64,000 bases of DNA from an uncultured Lachnospiraceae bacterium (GTDB lineage Bacteria; Bacillota; Clostridia; Lachnospirales; Lachnospiraceae), in the NCBI GenBank assembly GCA_944384025.1, contig CALWRS010000001.1, positions 1 to 64,000 of the forward strand, in the 5' to 3' direction. A program made the position numbers and the translations under genes. Of the stretch, positions 7,276 to 16,505 are shown piece by piece. Below the pieces are notes generated by a model. It had not been told where the DNA came from and searched no databases. It saw nothing but the letters and a program-made list of their open reading frames with translations. Numbering within the stretch: position 1 is the stretch's first letter; every line of letters starts with the position of its first letter.

Positions 7276-9918
7276 ATGCAATTTGTTTTATCAAACCAAA
7301 CGCATGTCGCTGCGATTTTCTTAGAAGAGCAGGCGCTTAGCGGCGTCGCAAGGGTTGCGCAGGCAGTTGCGGGCGACATTTTCCTTGTGACCGGGAAGCG
7401 CCCGGAACTTGCTCGCGCGCCGAAAAAAACTTCGGGCGCGTGCATTGTCCCTATGACGCTTGGATACAGCCCTTTGGCAGACAAACTTGGCGGATTTCCC
7501 GAAATCGCAGGAAAACGCGAAGTGTACGAAATACGTCTTATCAAGGATTTGACGCCGGACATTTCGGAGGCGCTTGTCGTTTGTGGAAGCGATAAACGCG
7601 GAACTATTTACGGACTTTTTCATCTTTCCGAGCTTTTGGGCGTTTCGCCTTGGGTAGATTTTGCGGATGTTCGTCCAAAGCCGCAGGCAGAAGTTGTTTG
7701 GACGCAGGATGTGGAAATGATTTCCAAGGAACCGTCCGTTCGCTATCGCGGCTTCTTCATTAACGACGAGTGGCCGTCTTTTGGAAACTGGACGATGGAG
7801 AAAAACGGCGGCTTTAACGCAGTTTGCTATCAGCGCGTTTTCGAATTGCTGCTTCGTCTGAAAGGAAATTATTTGTGGCCCGCTATGTGGTCGGCGTCCT
7901 TCCCGCTTGACGGGCCCGGTCTTGCAAACGAAGAGCTGGCGGACGAATACGGCGTCGTTATCAGCTTTTCGCACCACGAACCTTGTATGCGCGCAAGTGA
8001 AGAGTGGGACAAAGTAAAAGGGCCGGATACCAAATACGGCTGCGAGTGGAATTATTATACAAACCGGGAAGGCCTGCTTAATTACTGGGAAGACGGTCTT
8101 AAACGCAGCGGCAAGTTTGACAACATCATTACTATCGGAATGCGCGGTGAGCGCGACACGTCCATGCTTGGGCCGGATGCGACGCTTTCGCAAAACATCG
8201 AGCTTTTGCACGATATTATCCGCGAACAGAGAAAACTGATTGCCGCAAACGTAAATCCGAACCTTGCAAAAGTGCCGCAGATGCTTGCTTTGTACAAGGA
8301 AGTGGAGGCGTATTTTTACGGAAACGAAGATGTGCGGGGGCTGATTGGCTGGGAAGAGCTTGAGGACGTAATTTTGCTGCTTTGCGAAGACAATTACGGC
8401 AATATGCGTACGCTTCCCGACGAGGCGATGCGCAGGCATCGCGGCGGCTACGGCATGTACTACCACTTTGATTATCACGGCGGCCCGATTTCTTACGAGT
8501 GGGTAAACAGCACGCCGCTTGCAAAAATCTGGGAGCAGATGACGCAGGCGTACGAGTACGGTGTGCGCGAGCTGTGGATTGTAAACGTGGGCGACTTAAA
8601 GCCGCAAGAGCTTCCGCTTAGCTATTTCCTTGATCTTGCATACGATTACGACACTTACGGAATCCGGCATCCAAACGAAACCGAGGCGTACACGCTTGCC
8701 TTTGCAAAGCGTCAATTCGGTGAATGGTTTGCTTGCAAGGAAGAGGCGAAAAAGCGGCTTGCGGACATTTGCCGCACATTGACTGGCTATACGCGCTTAA
8801 ACCAACTGCGCCGTCCGGAAGCGCTTTCAAGGACAACGTATCATCCGGTGCACGAAAAGGAAGCCGCGCGGATGCTTGTCGTATGCGACGAGCTGGAAAA
8901 GCTTGCAAAGCAGGGCGAGGAAGCGCTTTTGCCGGAAGCAAAAGACAGTTATTTCGAGCTTGTATATTTCCCGGCGGTTGCATCTTTGAATCTGGTTCGG
9001 ATGCAAATTTACGCCGGAATTAACGGAATGCTGCTTACGCAGGAAAATCCGCTGGCGGACGTTTACGCAGAGAAAACGAAGGCTTGCATCGAGAGAGATT
9101 TGGAGCTTACAAAGCAATATCATACTTGCGCCGGCGGCAAGTGGAACCATATGATGTCTTCGAAGCACGTCGGATTTGTCTCCTGGAACGACGAAGGCTC
9201 GGCGTATCCTCTTGTTTATACGCTCGCCGAATGGCAGGCGCTTGAAACAAAGCCGCAAAACGTTGCCTGGGAGTGTGAGACGAAGCTTTCGCTGGAGCAT
9301 TTGCAGCTTTTGGAAGCGGATTTGGCGCCGCGAAGAAAGCCGGAGTGGTGCAAAGAAGAGCTTCCGCCAAAGACGTTCGCGTTTTCGGACGGGTGCATTT
9401 GCGTGGAAGCGGAGCATTTTGCCGGATGTATGCCGGGCAGGGACGGAGCACGGTGGAAAGTTCTTAGCGGCTACGGGCGCACGCTTTCTTCTTTGAAAGT
9501 GCTTCCAAATCTGCAAACGTATGCGCCGGATGGAAGCGGCCCGACGCTTTGCTACCGTGTAGCGGTGCCGGAGGCAGGAGCGTATGCGCTTACGCTGTAT
9601 CTCTCGCCCTGCAACCCTGCAAAGCTTGGCGGAAAAATCCGCTACGGTGTGCAGACAGCGGACGGTATGATTGACGTAGTAGACTCGATTCCGGAAGGCT
9701 TTAACGGCGGCGACTGCTACAACTGGCATTGGTCGCAGGACGTTTTAAACAATATTCGCTACAGCACTTCCGAGGTTGTGCTGCAGCAAGGAGTAAACGA
9801 GCTGCGCATCTTTGCGGTAGATCCGGGGCTTGTTTTGCAGCGGCTGGTGCTTGTTCCGGCAGGACAGAAGCTTCCAAAGACGTATCTTGGACCGCGGGAG
9901 AGCTGGTATCAGGCATAA
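7276..9918 (+). CDS. Glycoside hydrolase family 115 (xylan alpha-1,2-glucuronidase-like)
   Basis: The 880-aa product has the order of GH115 enzymes: an N-terminal domain to about residue 140, a catalytic barrel with RYRGFFINDEWPS, NYLWPAMWSASFPLD, SFSHHEPC and GMRGERD, then a helical region and a C-terminal beta domain from about 700. GH115 enzymes remove (4-O-methyl)glucuronic acid from xylan. No signal peptide is visible, so this one should act in the cytoplasm on imported oligosaccharides. AGGAGG lies 8 bp before the ATG. It sits 32 bp after the Thr/Pro-rich gene. No xylan transporter or regulator is adjacent, which is unusual for a dedicated utilisation locus. Confidence 0.9.
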   Translation: MQFVLSNQTHVAAIFLEEQALSGVARVAQAVAGDIFLVTGKRPELARAPKKTSGACIVPMTLGYSPLADKLGGFPEIAGKREVYEIRLIKDLTPDISEALVVCGSDKRGTIYGLFHLSELLGVSPWVDFADVRPKPQAEVVWTQDVEMISKEPSVRYRGFFINDEWPSFGNWTMEKNGGFNAVCYQRVFELLLRLKGNYLWPAMWSASFPLDGPGLANEELADEYGVVISFSHHEPCMRASEEWDKVKGPDTKYGCEWNYYTNREGLLNYWEDGLKRSGKFDNIITIGMRGERDTSMLGPDATLSQNIELLHDIIREQRKLIAANVNPNLAKVPQMLALYKEVEAYFYGNEDVRGLIGWEELEDVILLLCEDNYGNMRTLPDEAMRRHRGGYGMYYHFDYHGGPISYEWVNSTPLAKIWEQMTQAYEYGVRELWIVNVGDLKPQELPLSYFLDLAYDYDTYGIRHPNETEAYTLAFAKRQFGEWFACKEEAKKRLADICRTLTGYTRLNQLRRPEALSRTTYHPVHEKEAARMLVVCDELEKLAKQGEEALLPEAKDSYFELVYFPAVASLNLVRMQIYAGINGMLLTQENPLADVYAEKTKACIERDLELTKQYHTCAGGKWNHMMSSKHVGFVSWNDEGSAYPLVYTLAEWQALETKPQNVAWECETKLSLEHLQLLEADLAPRRKPEWCKEELPPKTFAFSDGCICVEAEHFAGCMPGRDGARWKVLSGYGRTLSSLKVLPNLQTYAPDGSGPTLCYRVAVPEAGAYALTLYLSPCNPAKLGGKIRYGVQTADGMIDVVDSIPEGFNGGDCYNWHWSQDVLNNIRYSTSEVVLQQGVNELRIFAVDPGLVLQRLVLVPAGQKLPKTYLGPRESWYQA

Positions 9919-9942
9919 AAAGGTGCAAAGAGAGGAGACGCT

Positions 9943-10416
9943 ATGGGAACACTGTTTTGGCTAATTGTTTTCGCGCTTATGCTGCTGCTTGAAATCGCCA
10001 CGCTTGGGCTTACGAGCGTTTGGTTCGCGGGCGGTGCGCTGATTACGTTTTTACTCTCTTTGGCAATCGACAACCCTTACGTGGAGTGGTCCGTATTTTT
10101 GCTTGTCTCGGTTTTGTGCCTTTTAGCGCTGCGGCCGATGTTTATCGACAAATTCAACGCCCGCAGAGAGCGCACAAACATCAACCGGATTGCCGGACAG
10201 ACGGCAAGAGTAACCGAAGAGATTGACAACTTCCACGCGCGGGGAGCCGTCTCCTTAAAAGGGCAGGAGTGGTCGGCGAGAAACGCAGTTTCTAACGAGT
10301 GCATTCCTGTTGGGAGCGAAGTAATTATCCGCGACATTTCCGGCGTGAAACTTATGGTCGAGGTAAAAAAAGAAATCAATAAAGCAGAAGCATTGGGAGG
10401 AAAAGAGGAAAAATGA
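9943..10416 (+). CDS. NfeD-family membrane protein
   Basis: The 157-aa protein has about three hydrophobic segments in the first 65 residues and a C-terminal OB-fold-like beta domain (GQTARVTEEI, GAVSLKGQEWSA, VIIRDISGVKLMVEV). This is the short NfeD form without a protease domain. Such proteins partner with SPFH proteins in membrane microdomains; the YbbJ/QmcA pair of E. coli is the closest comparison. The stop overlaps the SPFH start by four bases (ATGA), so the two are translationally coupled. Confidence 0.9.
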   Translation: MGTLFWLIVFALMLLLEIATLGLTSVWFAGGALITFLLSLAIDNPYVEWSVFLLVSVLCLLALRPMFIDKFNARRERTNINRIAGQTARVTEEIDNFHARGAVSLKGQEWSARNAVSNECIPVGSEVIIRDISGVKLMVEVKKEINKAEALGGKEEK

Positions 10417-11363
10417 CAGGAGAGGAAATTATTTTTATCCTAGTGGTCATCGGTATTGTCGTTGTTTTGTTTTCGTCCTGCATTAAGGTCGTTCCGCAGG
10501 CAACGGCGTATGTTATTGAGCGCTTAGGCGGTTATCAGGCAACGTGGCACGTGGGCATCCACTTTAAGCTGCCACTTTTAGACCGGGTAGCGAAACGCGT
10601 TCTTTTAAAAGAACAGGTAGTAGATTTCCCGCCGCAGCCGGTTATTACAAAAGACAACGTTACGATGCAAATTGACACGGTCGTATACTTCCAGATTACG
10701 GACCCGAAGCTGTACGTATACGGCGTGGAGCGTCCGATGATGGCGATCGAAAACCTGACGGCTACGACGCTTCGAAACATTATCGGCGATTTGGAGCTTG
10801 ACCAGACGCTTACTTCAAGAGAATTAATCAACACGCGGATGCGCACGTTCCTAGATGAGGCGACGGACCCGTGGGGGATTAAAGTAAACCGCGTGGAGCT
10901 TAAAAACATTATTCCTCCCGCCGCTATCCGCGACGCGATGGAAAAGCAGATGAAAGCGGAGCGCGAACGCCGCGAGGCGATTTTGATTGCGGAAGGCGAA
11001 AAGACGTCGTCCATCCTTGTTGCGGAAGGAAAGAAAGCTTCCGTGATTTTGCAAGCGGAAGCGGAGAAGACCGCAGCAATCTTACGCGCGGAAGCAAAAA
11101 AAGAAGCGACAATCCGCGAAGCGGAAGGACAGGCGGAAGCAATTTTAGCCGTGCAAAAAGCAAATGCAGACGGAATCCGCTTCTTAAACGAGGCGGCGCC
11201 GCAAAACAGTGTCATCCAGCTTAAGAGCTTAGAAGCGTTTGCTAAGGCAGCGGATGGAAAGGCAACGAAGATAATTATCCCTTCGGAAATACAAGGACTT
11301 GCGGGACTTGCAAACGGCGTTCTTGAAAGTGTAGAGAAAAAGACACAGACAGTGGAAGAATAG
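10413..11363 (+). CDS. SPFH/band-7 protein (QmcA/paraslipin-like)
   Basis: The 316-aa protein has an N-terminal membrane segment (about residues 4-25), an SPFH domain ([15 protein letters not shown], then [13 protein letters not shown]) and a long Ala/Glu-rich helical region (about 170-260) containing repeats of EAEKTAAIL type, which forms the coiled coil used for oligomerisation. Homologues assemble rings in membranes and modulate proteases such as FtsH. It is coupled to the NfeD gene and lies 19 bp before argF. Confidence 0.92.
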   Translation: MTGEEIIFILVVIGIVVVLFSSCIKVVPQATAYVIERLGGYQATWHVGIHFKLPLLDRVAKRVLLKEQVVDFPPQPVITKDNVTMQIDTVVYFQITDPKLYVYGVERPMMAIENLTATTLRNIIGDLELDQTLTSRELINTRMRTFLDEATDPWGIKVNRVELKNIIPPAAIRDAMEKQMKAERERREAILIAEGEKTSSILVAEGKKASVILQAEAEKTAAILRAEAKKEATIREAEGQAEAILAVQKANADGIRFLNEAAPQNSVIQLKSLEAFAKAADGKATKIIIPSEIQGLAGLANGVLESVEKKTQTVEE

Positions 11364-11382
11364 GAATCAATCGGAGAGAGAC

Positions 11383-12336
11383 ATGAGTTTAAAAGGAAGA
11401 TCGTTTTTAACGTTAAAGGACTTTACGCCGGAGGAAATCGGCGAACTGCTGGATTTGGCGGCAGACTTAAAGAAAAAGAAAAAGCAGGGAATTACTGGAA
11501 ACAGTCTGAAAGGGAAAAACATTGCGCTGATTTTTGAGAAGCCATCGACAAGAACACGCTGCTCTTTTACGATTGGCTGCGTAGACGAAGGCGGACATCC
11601 GGAGTATCTTGGAAGAGACGATATCCAGCTTGGGCACAAGGAGAGCGTAAAGGATACGGCGCGGGTGCTTGGAAGAATGTTTGACGGGATTGAATTCCGT
11701 GGATTTTCGCAAAAGACCGTGGAGGATTTGGCGCTCTACAGCGGCGTTCCGGTTTGGAACGGGCTGACGGACGAATACCATCCGACGCAGATTCTTGCGG
11801 ATTTTCTGACGATTCGCGAGCAATTCGGAACGCTTGCGGGAATCTCCCTTGTTTTTGTTGGCGACGGCAGAAACAATATGGCGAACTCCTTGATGATTGG
11901 CTCCTCGAAGATGGGCGTTCACTTTACGATTCTTGCGCCAAAGCAGCTTTGGCCCAAGGAGAGTTTGGTTGCGCTCTGCCGCACTTACGCGAAGGAGAGT
12001 GGAAGCCAGATTACCGTTACCGACGACATAAACGCAGTTTCGGGTGCGGACGTGCTTTATACGGACGTTTGGTGCTCCATGGGCGAAGAAGACAAGGCGG
12101 CGGAGCGCGTAGCCTTGCTCAGACCGTACCAGGTAAATGCAGAGCTGTTTGCGAGCACTGGAAAGGATTCTACCATCTTGCTGCATTGTCTTCCGGCGGT
12201 GAAAGGAAACGAAGTGACCGAGGACATATTCGAGAAGTACGCGGACGTAATTTTTGACGAGGCGGAAAACCGGATGCACACCATCAAAGCGGTTATGGTT
12301 GCAACGCTGGGCGATACCGTGGGAAAAGAGGCGTAA
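11383..12336 (+). CDS. argF: Ornithine carbamoyltransferase
   Basis: The 317-aa enzyme converts carbamoyl phosphate and ornithine to citrulline in arginine synthesis or, in reverse, catabolism. The carbamoyl-phosphate motif STRTR follows FEKP, and [22 protein letters not shown] and the catalytic HCLPA are present. FEKP replaces the more common FEKT. The length is normal for the family. No other arginine gene is in the window, so biosynthetic versus catabolic use cannot be decided from context. AGAG(AG) upstream serves as SD. Confidence 0.93.
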   Translation: MSLKGRSFLTLKDFTPEEIGELLDLAADLKKKKKQGITGNSLKGKNIALIFEKPSTRTRCSFTIGCVDEGGHPEYLGRDDIQLGHKESVKDTARVLGRMFDGIEFRGFSQKTVEDLALYSGVPVWNGLTDEYHPTQILADFLTIREQFGTLAGISLVFVGDGRNNMANSLMIGSSKMGVHFTILAPKQLWPKESLVALCRTYAKESGSQITVTDDINAVSGADVLYTDVWCSMGEEDKAAERVALLRPYQVNAELFASTGKDSTILLHCLPAVKGNEVTEDIFEKYADVIFDEAENRMHTIKAVMVATLGDTVGKEA

Positions 12337-12337
12337 G

Positions 12338-12676
12338 GTGTACCAGGAAAGAGTTGTACTGTGCGGCAGCAGCGCCTACGAAAAAAAATACTACCTAAAC
12401 GAGGATTTTCGTGGGCTTCCCGAGCAGGTGCGCAGCGAGCTGCAAATTATGTGCGTTTTGTACACGGAAGAGATTGGCGGCGTTTTGACGCTTGTTTTTG
12501 AAGAGGATGGGACGCTGGAATTTGAAGTGAGCGCAGACGAGGGAGATTTGCTCTATGACGACATCGGAAGCGTTTTGAAAATTAAGGAGCTGCGCGAAAA
12601 AAAACGCGGTCTTTTAGAGGCGCTTGAAGTTTATTACAAGGTGTTTTTCTTAGACGAGGAATTGCCGGAGGAGTAG
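12338..12676 (+). CDS. DUF6145-like small protein
   Basis: The 112-aa acidic protein has no membrane segment. It begins ERVVLCGSSAYEKKYY and contains ELQIMCVLYTEEIGG and EADEGDLLYDD-like strands. I recall this as DUF6145, a Lachnospiraceae protein of unknown function next to coaX. I chose the GTG at 12338, one base after the argF stop. The upstream in-frame ATG at 12254 would read argF in another frame. Only three bases separate it from coaX, so the two are likely co-translated. Confidence 0.7.
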   Translation: MYQERVVLCGSSAYEKKYYLNEDFRGLPEQVRSELQIMCVLYTEEIGGVLTLVFEEDGTLEFEVSADEGDLLYDDIGSVLKIKELREKKRGLLEALEVYYKVFFLDEELPEE

Positions 12677-12679
12677 CTT

Positions 12680-13489
12680 ATGCAGGAAAAGTCGATTTTG
12701 CTTGCCGTTGATGTTGGCAACACCAATCTTACTTTTGGTATTTTTGAAGAGGACGCGATTGTCGGAACTTTTCGCATAACGACAAAGCTTCCGCGGACTT
12801 CCGACGAGTACGGCGTTTTGATTTTGGATTTGCTTGAAGCAAGAGGGATAAAAAAAGAGCAGGTGCGGGACGTGATTATTGCGACGGTCGTACCCGGGAT
12901 TATGCATTCCCTGAACTCTGGCATCATCAAATATCTTGAAAAAAAGCCGCTTCTTGTCGGCGCAGGTACGAAAACCGGTTTGAAGATTTCGATGGCAAAC
13001 CCTCGCGAAATGGGCGCCGACCGCGTGGTGGACGCAGTCGCAGGGCTTGTGCTTTACGGCGGGCCGGTGCTTGTGATTGACTTTGGCACCGCTACGACAT
13101 ACGACCTCATCTTAGCAGACGGAACGTTTTTGTGCGGAATTACGAGTCCGGGAATTCGGATCAGCGCAAACGCTTTGTGGAACGAGGCGGCGAAGCTGCC
13201 GGAGATTGGCATCGAGAAGCCGACCTCCATTCTTGCGAAAGATACGGTTACAAGTATGCAGGCGGGACTGATTTACGGCTGCATCGGGCAAACAGAGTAT
13301 ATTATCCGAAAAGTGAAGGAAGAGGCCGGACTTTCGGAGATGAAAGTTGTAGCAACGGGCGGTCTTGGGCGCATTATTGCGGAAGGGACAAGTCTTATCG
13401 ACGTATACGACCCGGATTTGACGCTTCACGGCCTGTTTATTTTGTACCAAAAGAGTATCGGCGCGTCTTATGTGCGGAGGGCAAAGTGA
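12680..13489 (+). CDS. coaX: Type III pantothenate kinase
   Basis: The 269-aa enzyme phosphorylates pantothenate in the first step of coenzyme A synthesis. The phosphate loop [12 protein letters not shown], the MGADRV segment and the DFGTATTYD motif are all present, as in the ASKHA-fold CoaX family. Its length is typical. The stop TGA overlaps the GTG start of dusB. In Bacillus coaX lies after ftsH, but here it is far from ftsH. Confidence 0.93.
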   Translation: MQEKSILLAVDVGNTNLTFGIFEEDAIVGTFRITTKLPRTSDEYGVLILDLLEARGIKKEQVRDVIIATVVPGIMHSLNSGIIKYLEKKPLLVGAGTKTGLKISMANPREMGADRVVDAVAGLVLYGGPVLVIDFGTATTYDLILADGTFLCGITSPGIRISANALWNEAAKLPEIGIEKPTSILAKDTVTSMQAGLIYGCIGQTEYIIRKVKEEAGLSEMKVVATGGLGRIIAEGTSLIDVYDPDLTLHGLFILYQKSIGASYVRRAK

Positions 13490-14475
13490 GTTTTCAAATT
13501 GGAAATGTAAAAGTATGCGGGCGGCTGGCGCTTGGACCAATGGCAGGGATAACGGACCTGCCATTTCGTTTGCTTTGCAAGGAGCAGGGCGCGTCGCTTT
13601 TGTATACGGAGATGATAAGCGCCAAAGGCGTGATGTACGGCAATAAAAACACGGCGGAGCTTTTGGCAACGCGTAAGCAGGAGCGCCCCATTGGCCTGCA
13701 GCTGTTTGGCGAATCTCCGGAGATTTTGGCTTCGCAGGCGAGGGCGCTCTCCAGCCTGTCGTTTGATTTTTTTGACATAAATATGGGCTGTCCGGTGCCA
13801 AAAGTCGTCGGAAACGGTGAAGGCTCGGCGCTTATGAAGCGCCCCGAGCGCATTGCGGAAATTGTGTCCGCAATGGTGGCTGCGCAGCCAAAGCCGGTGA
13901 CGATCAAAATCCGTAAGGGCTTTCGCGAAACAAACGCGGTGGAAGTCGCCCGACTTGCCGAACGGGCAGGAGCGTCGGCAATCGCTGTGCATGGCAGGAC
14001 AAGAGAGCAGTACTACAGCGGGAAGGCGGATTGGGACATTATCCGGCAAGTAAAAGAAGCCGTGTCCATACCGGTCATCGGAAGCGGCGACGTGACAAGT
14101 CCGGAGGAATGCCGGCAGATGCTTTTGCAAACCGGCTGCGACTGCGTTATGATTGCGCGCGCCGCAAGAGGGAACCCCTTTTTATTTGCGCGGTGCCGCC
14201 GCTACTTAGAAACGGGCGAGCTTTTGCCGCAGCCAACCGCGCAGGAAGTCGCTTCGATGTGCCTTCGCCACGCGCAGATGGCGATCGAACAAAAAGGCGA
14301 GGAGATGGCTATGCGCGAAATGCGCAAGCACGTTGCCTGGTACTTTAGTGGCTACCCGGGCTCGGCGAAACTGCGGCAGCAGGCGAATTATCTTACGACG
14401 TATGAGGAATTGCAGAAGGTTCTGGGGAATTATATCAGATGGGAGATGCCTCCCGCCTCTATAGGCGGTGAGTAA
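13486..14475 (+). CDS. dusB: tRNA-dihydrouridine synthase (DusB type)
   Basis: The 329-aa flavoenzyme reduces uridines in tRNA. It shows [25 protein letters not shown] with the catalytic Cys, [20 protein letters not shown] and [10 protein letters not shown]. The GTG at 13486 has GGAGG at 13477-13481 and overlaps the coaX stop; the longer frame from 13132 reads coaX out of frame. The last 14 or so residues ([13 protein letters not shown] and stop) are encoded by the 175-bp repeat that starts at 14436, so the native C-terminus has been replaced or extended by the repeat. Confidence 0.92.
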   Translation: MSFQIGNVKVCGRLALGPMAGITDLPFRLLCKEQGASLLYTEMISAKGVMYGNKNTAELLATRKQERPIGLQLFGESPEILASQARALSSLSFDFFDINMGCPVPKVVGNGEGSALMKRPERIAEIVSAMVAAQPKPVTIKIRKGFRETNAVEVARLAERAGASAIAVHGRTREQYYSGKADWDIIRQVKEAVSIPVIGSGDVTSPEECRQMLLQTGCDCVMIARAARGNPFLFARCRRYLETGELLPQPTAQEVASMCLRHAQMAIEQKGEEMAMREMRKHVAWYFSGYPGSAKLRQQANYLTTYEELQKVLGNYIRWEMPPASIGGE

Positions 14476-14610
14476 CAAGTTCGTATCAGTGGCGGGTGTC
14501 AATCCCCCATCTGATATACGCTCCGCGAGGATGCACAGGGATTCGGATAGGAATTATGCCGGCAAAAGCCGACCCGAATCCCGCGCCAAGACTCGCGAGC
14601 GAGTCTTGAA
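14436..14610. repeat. 175-bp structured repeat, copy 1
   Basis: Several hairpins are visible. Flanking arms TATATCAGATGGG (14431-14443) and CCCATCTGATATA (14506-14518) pair over 13 bp and enclose a CCGCC/GGCGG hairpin. GGGATTCGG and CCGAATCCC pair around an inner GCCGGC/GCCGAC stem. AAGACTCGC/GCGAGTCTT (14588-14607) forms a perfect stem with a GA loop. The copy begins inside the dusB coding frame and supplies its stop codon. Confidence 0.95.
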
Positions 14611-14785
14611 CAGATGGGAGATGCCTCCCGCCTCTATAGGCGGTGAGTAACAAGTTCGTATCAGTGGCGGGTGTCAATCCCCCATCTGATATACGCTCCG
14701 CGAGGATGCACAGGGATTCGGATAGGAATTATGCCGGCAAAAGCCGACCCGAATCCCGCGCCAAGACTCGCGAGCGAGTCTTGAA
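14611..14785. repeat. 175-bp structured repeat, copy 2 (tandem)
   Basis: By eye this copy is identical to copy 1, directly abutting it with a 175-bp period. The left outer arm is shortened because it follows GAGTCTTGAA instead of TATAT. Confidence 0.95.
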
Positions 14786-14846
14786 CAGATGGGAGATGCC
14801 TCCCGCCTCTATAGGCGGTGAGTAACAAGTTTGTATCAGTGGCGGG
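14786..14846. repeat. 175-bp structured repeat, truncated copy 3
   Basis: Only the first 61 bp of the unit remain, with one difference from copies 1 and 2 (TTTGTA for TTCGTA). The match stops at GGCGGG, exactly before the ATG at 14847. Confidence 0.92.
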
Positions 14847-15212
14847 ATGCAGATTACGGATGAGGAGCTTTTACTCATCAAGGAGTTCGTAGAAGATAAA
14901 GGCTACGATATGTTGTATATCGGAAAAGAAAAGCTGGAAGATTTTGTGCGGCTGGGCTTTACGGTGGGCGTTTATCCAGAATCGTATAGCTTAGAATATA
15001 TTGGAAGTAATAAAGTGGGCTTAGAGGTACAGCAAAGCAGCACCGGCAATTTGTATGCGGAACACGGCATGTGGGAAGATACGGACATGGAGTATATTTC
15101 CAAAGAGGACACGGAAGAATTGGAGGACCGCCTCGTTTGGATTATTTGTATGCACGCTTGTGATGTCTACAACCTTGATAAGACTACCTTCCAGCCCAAA
15201 CAGACAAGTTAA
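14847..15212 (+). CDS. Hypothetical acidic protein
   Basis: The 121-aa acidic, soluble protein has no family I recognise. It contains FVEDKGYDMLYIGKEKLEDF near the start and a Cys/His pair (CMHACD) near the end. The first ATG directly follows the truncated repeat copy, and the only SD-like sequence is GGCGGG abutting it, so the native 5' end and signals may have been lost to the repeat. An internal ATG at codon 23 is an alternative start. It may still be expressed by read-through from dusB or be a decaying gene. Confidence 0.55.
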   Translation: MQITDEELLLIKEFVEDKGYDMLYIGKEKLEDFVRLGFTVGVYPESYSLEYIGSNKVGLEVQQSSTGNLYAEHGMWEDTDMEYISKEDTEELEDRLVWIICMHACDVYNLDKTTFQPKQTS

Positions 15213-15295
15213 GCGCTTCTGTTAGCATGGCTTCCTATAAAAGCGGCCCACAAACGCACAATTATCGGAGTAATTAAGGAATAATCAAAAAATGC

Positions 15296-15324
15296 TTGCA
15301 ATCTTCGCGCCTCTGTAGTAGAAT
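15296..15324 (+). promoter_or_regulatory. SigA-type promoter for asd
   Basis: TTGCAA (15296-15301) and TAGAAT (15319-15324) are 17 bp apart. The leader then contains a perfect hairpin, CGCGGAC and GTCCGCG (15335-15352), without a T-run, before the AGGAGG-like SD. The leader is too short for a lysine riboswitch. Confidence 0.65.
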
Positions 15325-15378
15325 GTGGAAGATTCGCGGACATCTGTCCGCGAGAGAAGAACACTTCGGGAGGATTGT

Positions 15379-16473
15379 ATGTTAGATCAGATCGGAAGAC
15401 AGGAAAAATATAAGGTGGGCATTCTGGGGGCAACCGGAATGGTCGGCCAGAGATTTATTGCGCTTTTGGAGAATCATCCGTGGTTTGAGGTAGTAACTGT
15501 AGCGGCAAGTCCAAGAAGCGCCGGAAAGACGTACGAAGAAGCCGTGGGCGATCGCTGGAAAATGCCAACGCCTATGCCGGAAGCAGTCAAGTCGCTTGTG
15601 ATTAAAAACGTTAATGAGGTGGAGGCTGTTGCCAAAACCGTGGACTTTGTTTTCTCCGCAGTTGACATGACCAAGGAAGAAATCCGTGCAATTGAGGACG
15701 CGTACGCAAAGGCGGAAGTGCCGGTAGTTTCCAACAACAGCGCGCACCGCTGGACGCCGGACGTGCCGATGGTTGTGCCGGAATTAAATCCGGAGCACTT
15801 TGCCGTTATTGAGTATCAGAAAAAGCGTTTGGGAACGAAGCGCGGCTTTGTTGCCGTAAAGCCAAACTGCTCCATCCAAAGCTATACGCCTATGCTCCAC
15901 GCGCTGCGGGAATTTGTGCCAACCGTTGTGGTAGCAACGACGTATCAGGCGATTTCCGGAGCAGGAAAGACGTTTCGCGACTGGCCGGAGATGCTGGATA
16001 ACGTAATCCCCTACATTGGCGGCGAGGAAGAAAAGAGTGAGCAGGAGCCGCTTCGCATTTGGGGACACATTGAAAACGGACAGATTGTCAAGGCGCAGGC
16101 GCCTTTGATTACGACGCAGTGCATCCGTGTGCCGGTTTCGGACGGACATACGGCGGCTGTTTTTGTGAACTTTGAGAAGAAGCCGACGAAAGAGCAGATT
16201 TTAACGGCTTGGAAAAATTTCCGCGGACTTCCGCAGGAGCTTGCGCTTCCAAGTGCGCCGAAGCAGTTTATTACCTATTTTGAGGAAGAAAACCGCCCGC
16301 AGGCAAAGCTTGATCGCGATACCGAAAACGGCATGGGCGTTTGCGCCGGAAGACTGCGTGAGGACAGCGTGTACGACTGGAAGTTTGTCGGACTTTCCCA
16401 CAACACGAAGCGGGGAGCGGCCGGAGGCGCTATTTTATCGGCAGAGCTTTTAGTAGCACAGAAATACATCTAA
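15379..16473 (+). CDS. asd: Aspartate-semialdehyde dehydrogenase
   Basis: The 364-aa enzyme makes aspartate semialdehyde for lysine, threonine, methionine and diaminopimelate synthesis. The nucleotide-binding GILGATGMVGQRF is at about residues 14-26 and the catalytic Cys is C164 in KPNCSIQ. The segments TYQAISGAGKTF and the length fit the archaeal/fungal-type ASD (TIGR00978-like) rather than the classical bacterial type. The ATG at 15379 is chosen because GGGAGG precedes it and the upstream in-frame ATG at 15325 immediately follows the promoter -10. A terminator follows directly. Confidence 0.93.
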   Translation: MLDQIGRQEKYKVGILGATGMVGQRFIALLENHPWFEVVTVAASPRSAGKTYEEAVGDRWKMPTPMPEAVKSLVIKNVNEVEAVAKTVDFVFSAVDMTKEEIRAIEDAYAKAEVPVVSNNSAHRWTPDVPMVVPELNPEHFAVIEYQKKRLGTKRGFVAVKPNCSIQSYTPMLHALREFVPTVVVATTYQAISGAGKTFRDWPEMLDNVIPYIGGEEEKSEQEPLRIWGHIENGQIVKAQAPLITTQCIRVPVSDGHTAAVFVNFEKKPTKEQILTAWKNFRGLPQELALPSAPKQFITYFEEENRPQAKLDRDTENGMGVCAGRLREDSVYDWKFVGLSHNTKRGAAGGAILSAELLVAQKYI

Positions 16474-16477
16474 ACTT

Positions 16478-16505
16478 AAAGGAGGGGAATATCCCCTCCT
16501 TTATT
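16478..16505. terminator. Bidirectional terminator between asd and the leftward gene
   Basis: AAAGGAGGGG and CCCCTCCTTT form a perfect stem around AATAT at 16478-16502. It lies just after the asd stop and overlaps the stop codon of the convergent minus-strand gene, so it can serve both. Confidence 0.85.

Noticed and set aside
6907..7281. Minus-strand ORF of Gly/Val/Thr repeats opposite the Thr/Pro-rich tail
   Set aside because: It is the antisense shadow of a repetitive gene; the plus strand has a promoter, an SD and a membrane helix.
7321..9729. Long minus-strand ORFs opposite the GH115 gene
   Set aside because: They mirror the codon bias of the plus-strand gene, have no SD and encode basic, low-complexity text.
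14468..14825. Two identical 60-aa ORFs inside the tandem repeat
   Set aside because: They start and end within repeat units, lack SD sequences and share the frame only because the unit length lets it. They are better explained as repeat-borne frames.
14436..14846. CRISPR-like tandem repeats
   Set aside because: The unit is 175 bp, directly abutting without spacers, and no cas genes are present.
15325..15378. Lysine riboswitch in the asd leader
   Set aside because: The leader is only about 50 nt and has a single simple hairpin without a terminator.
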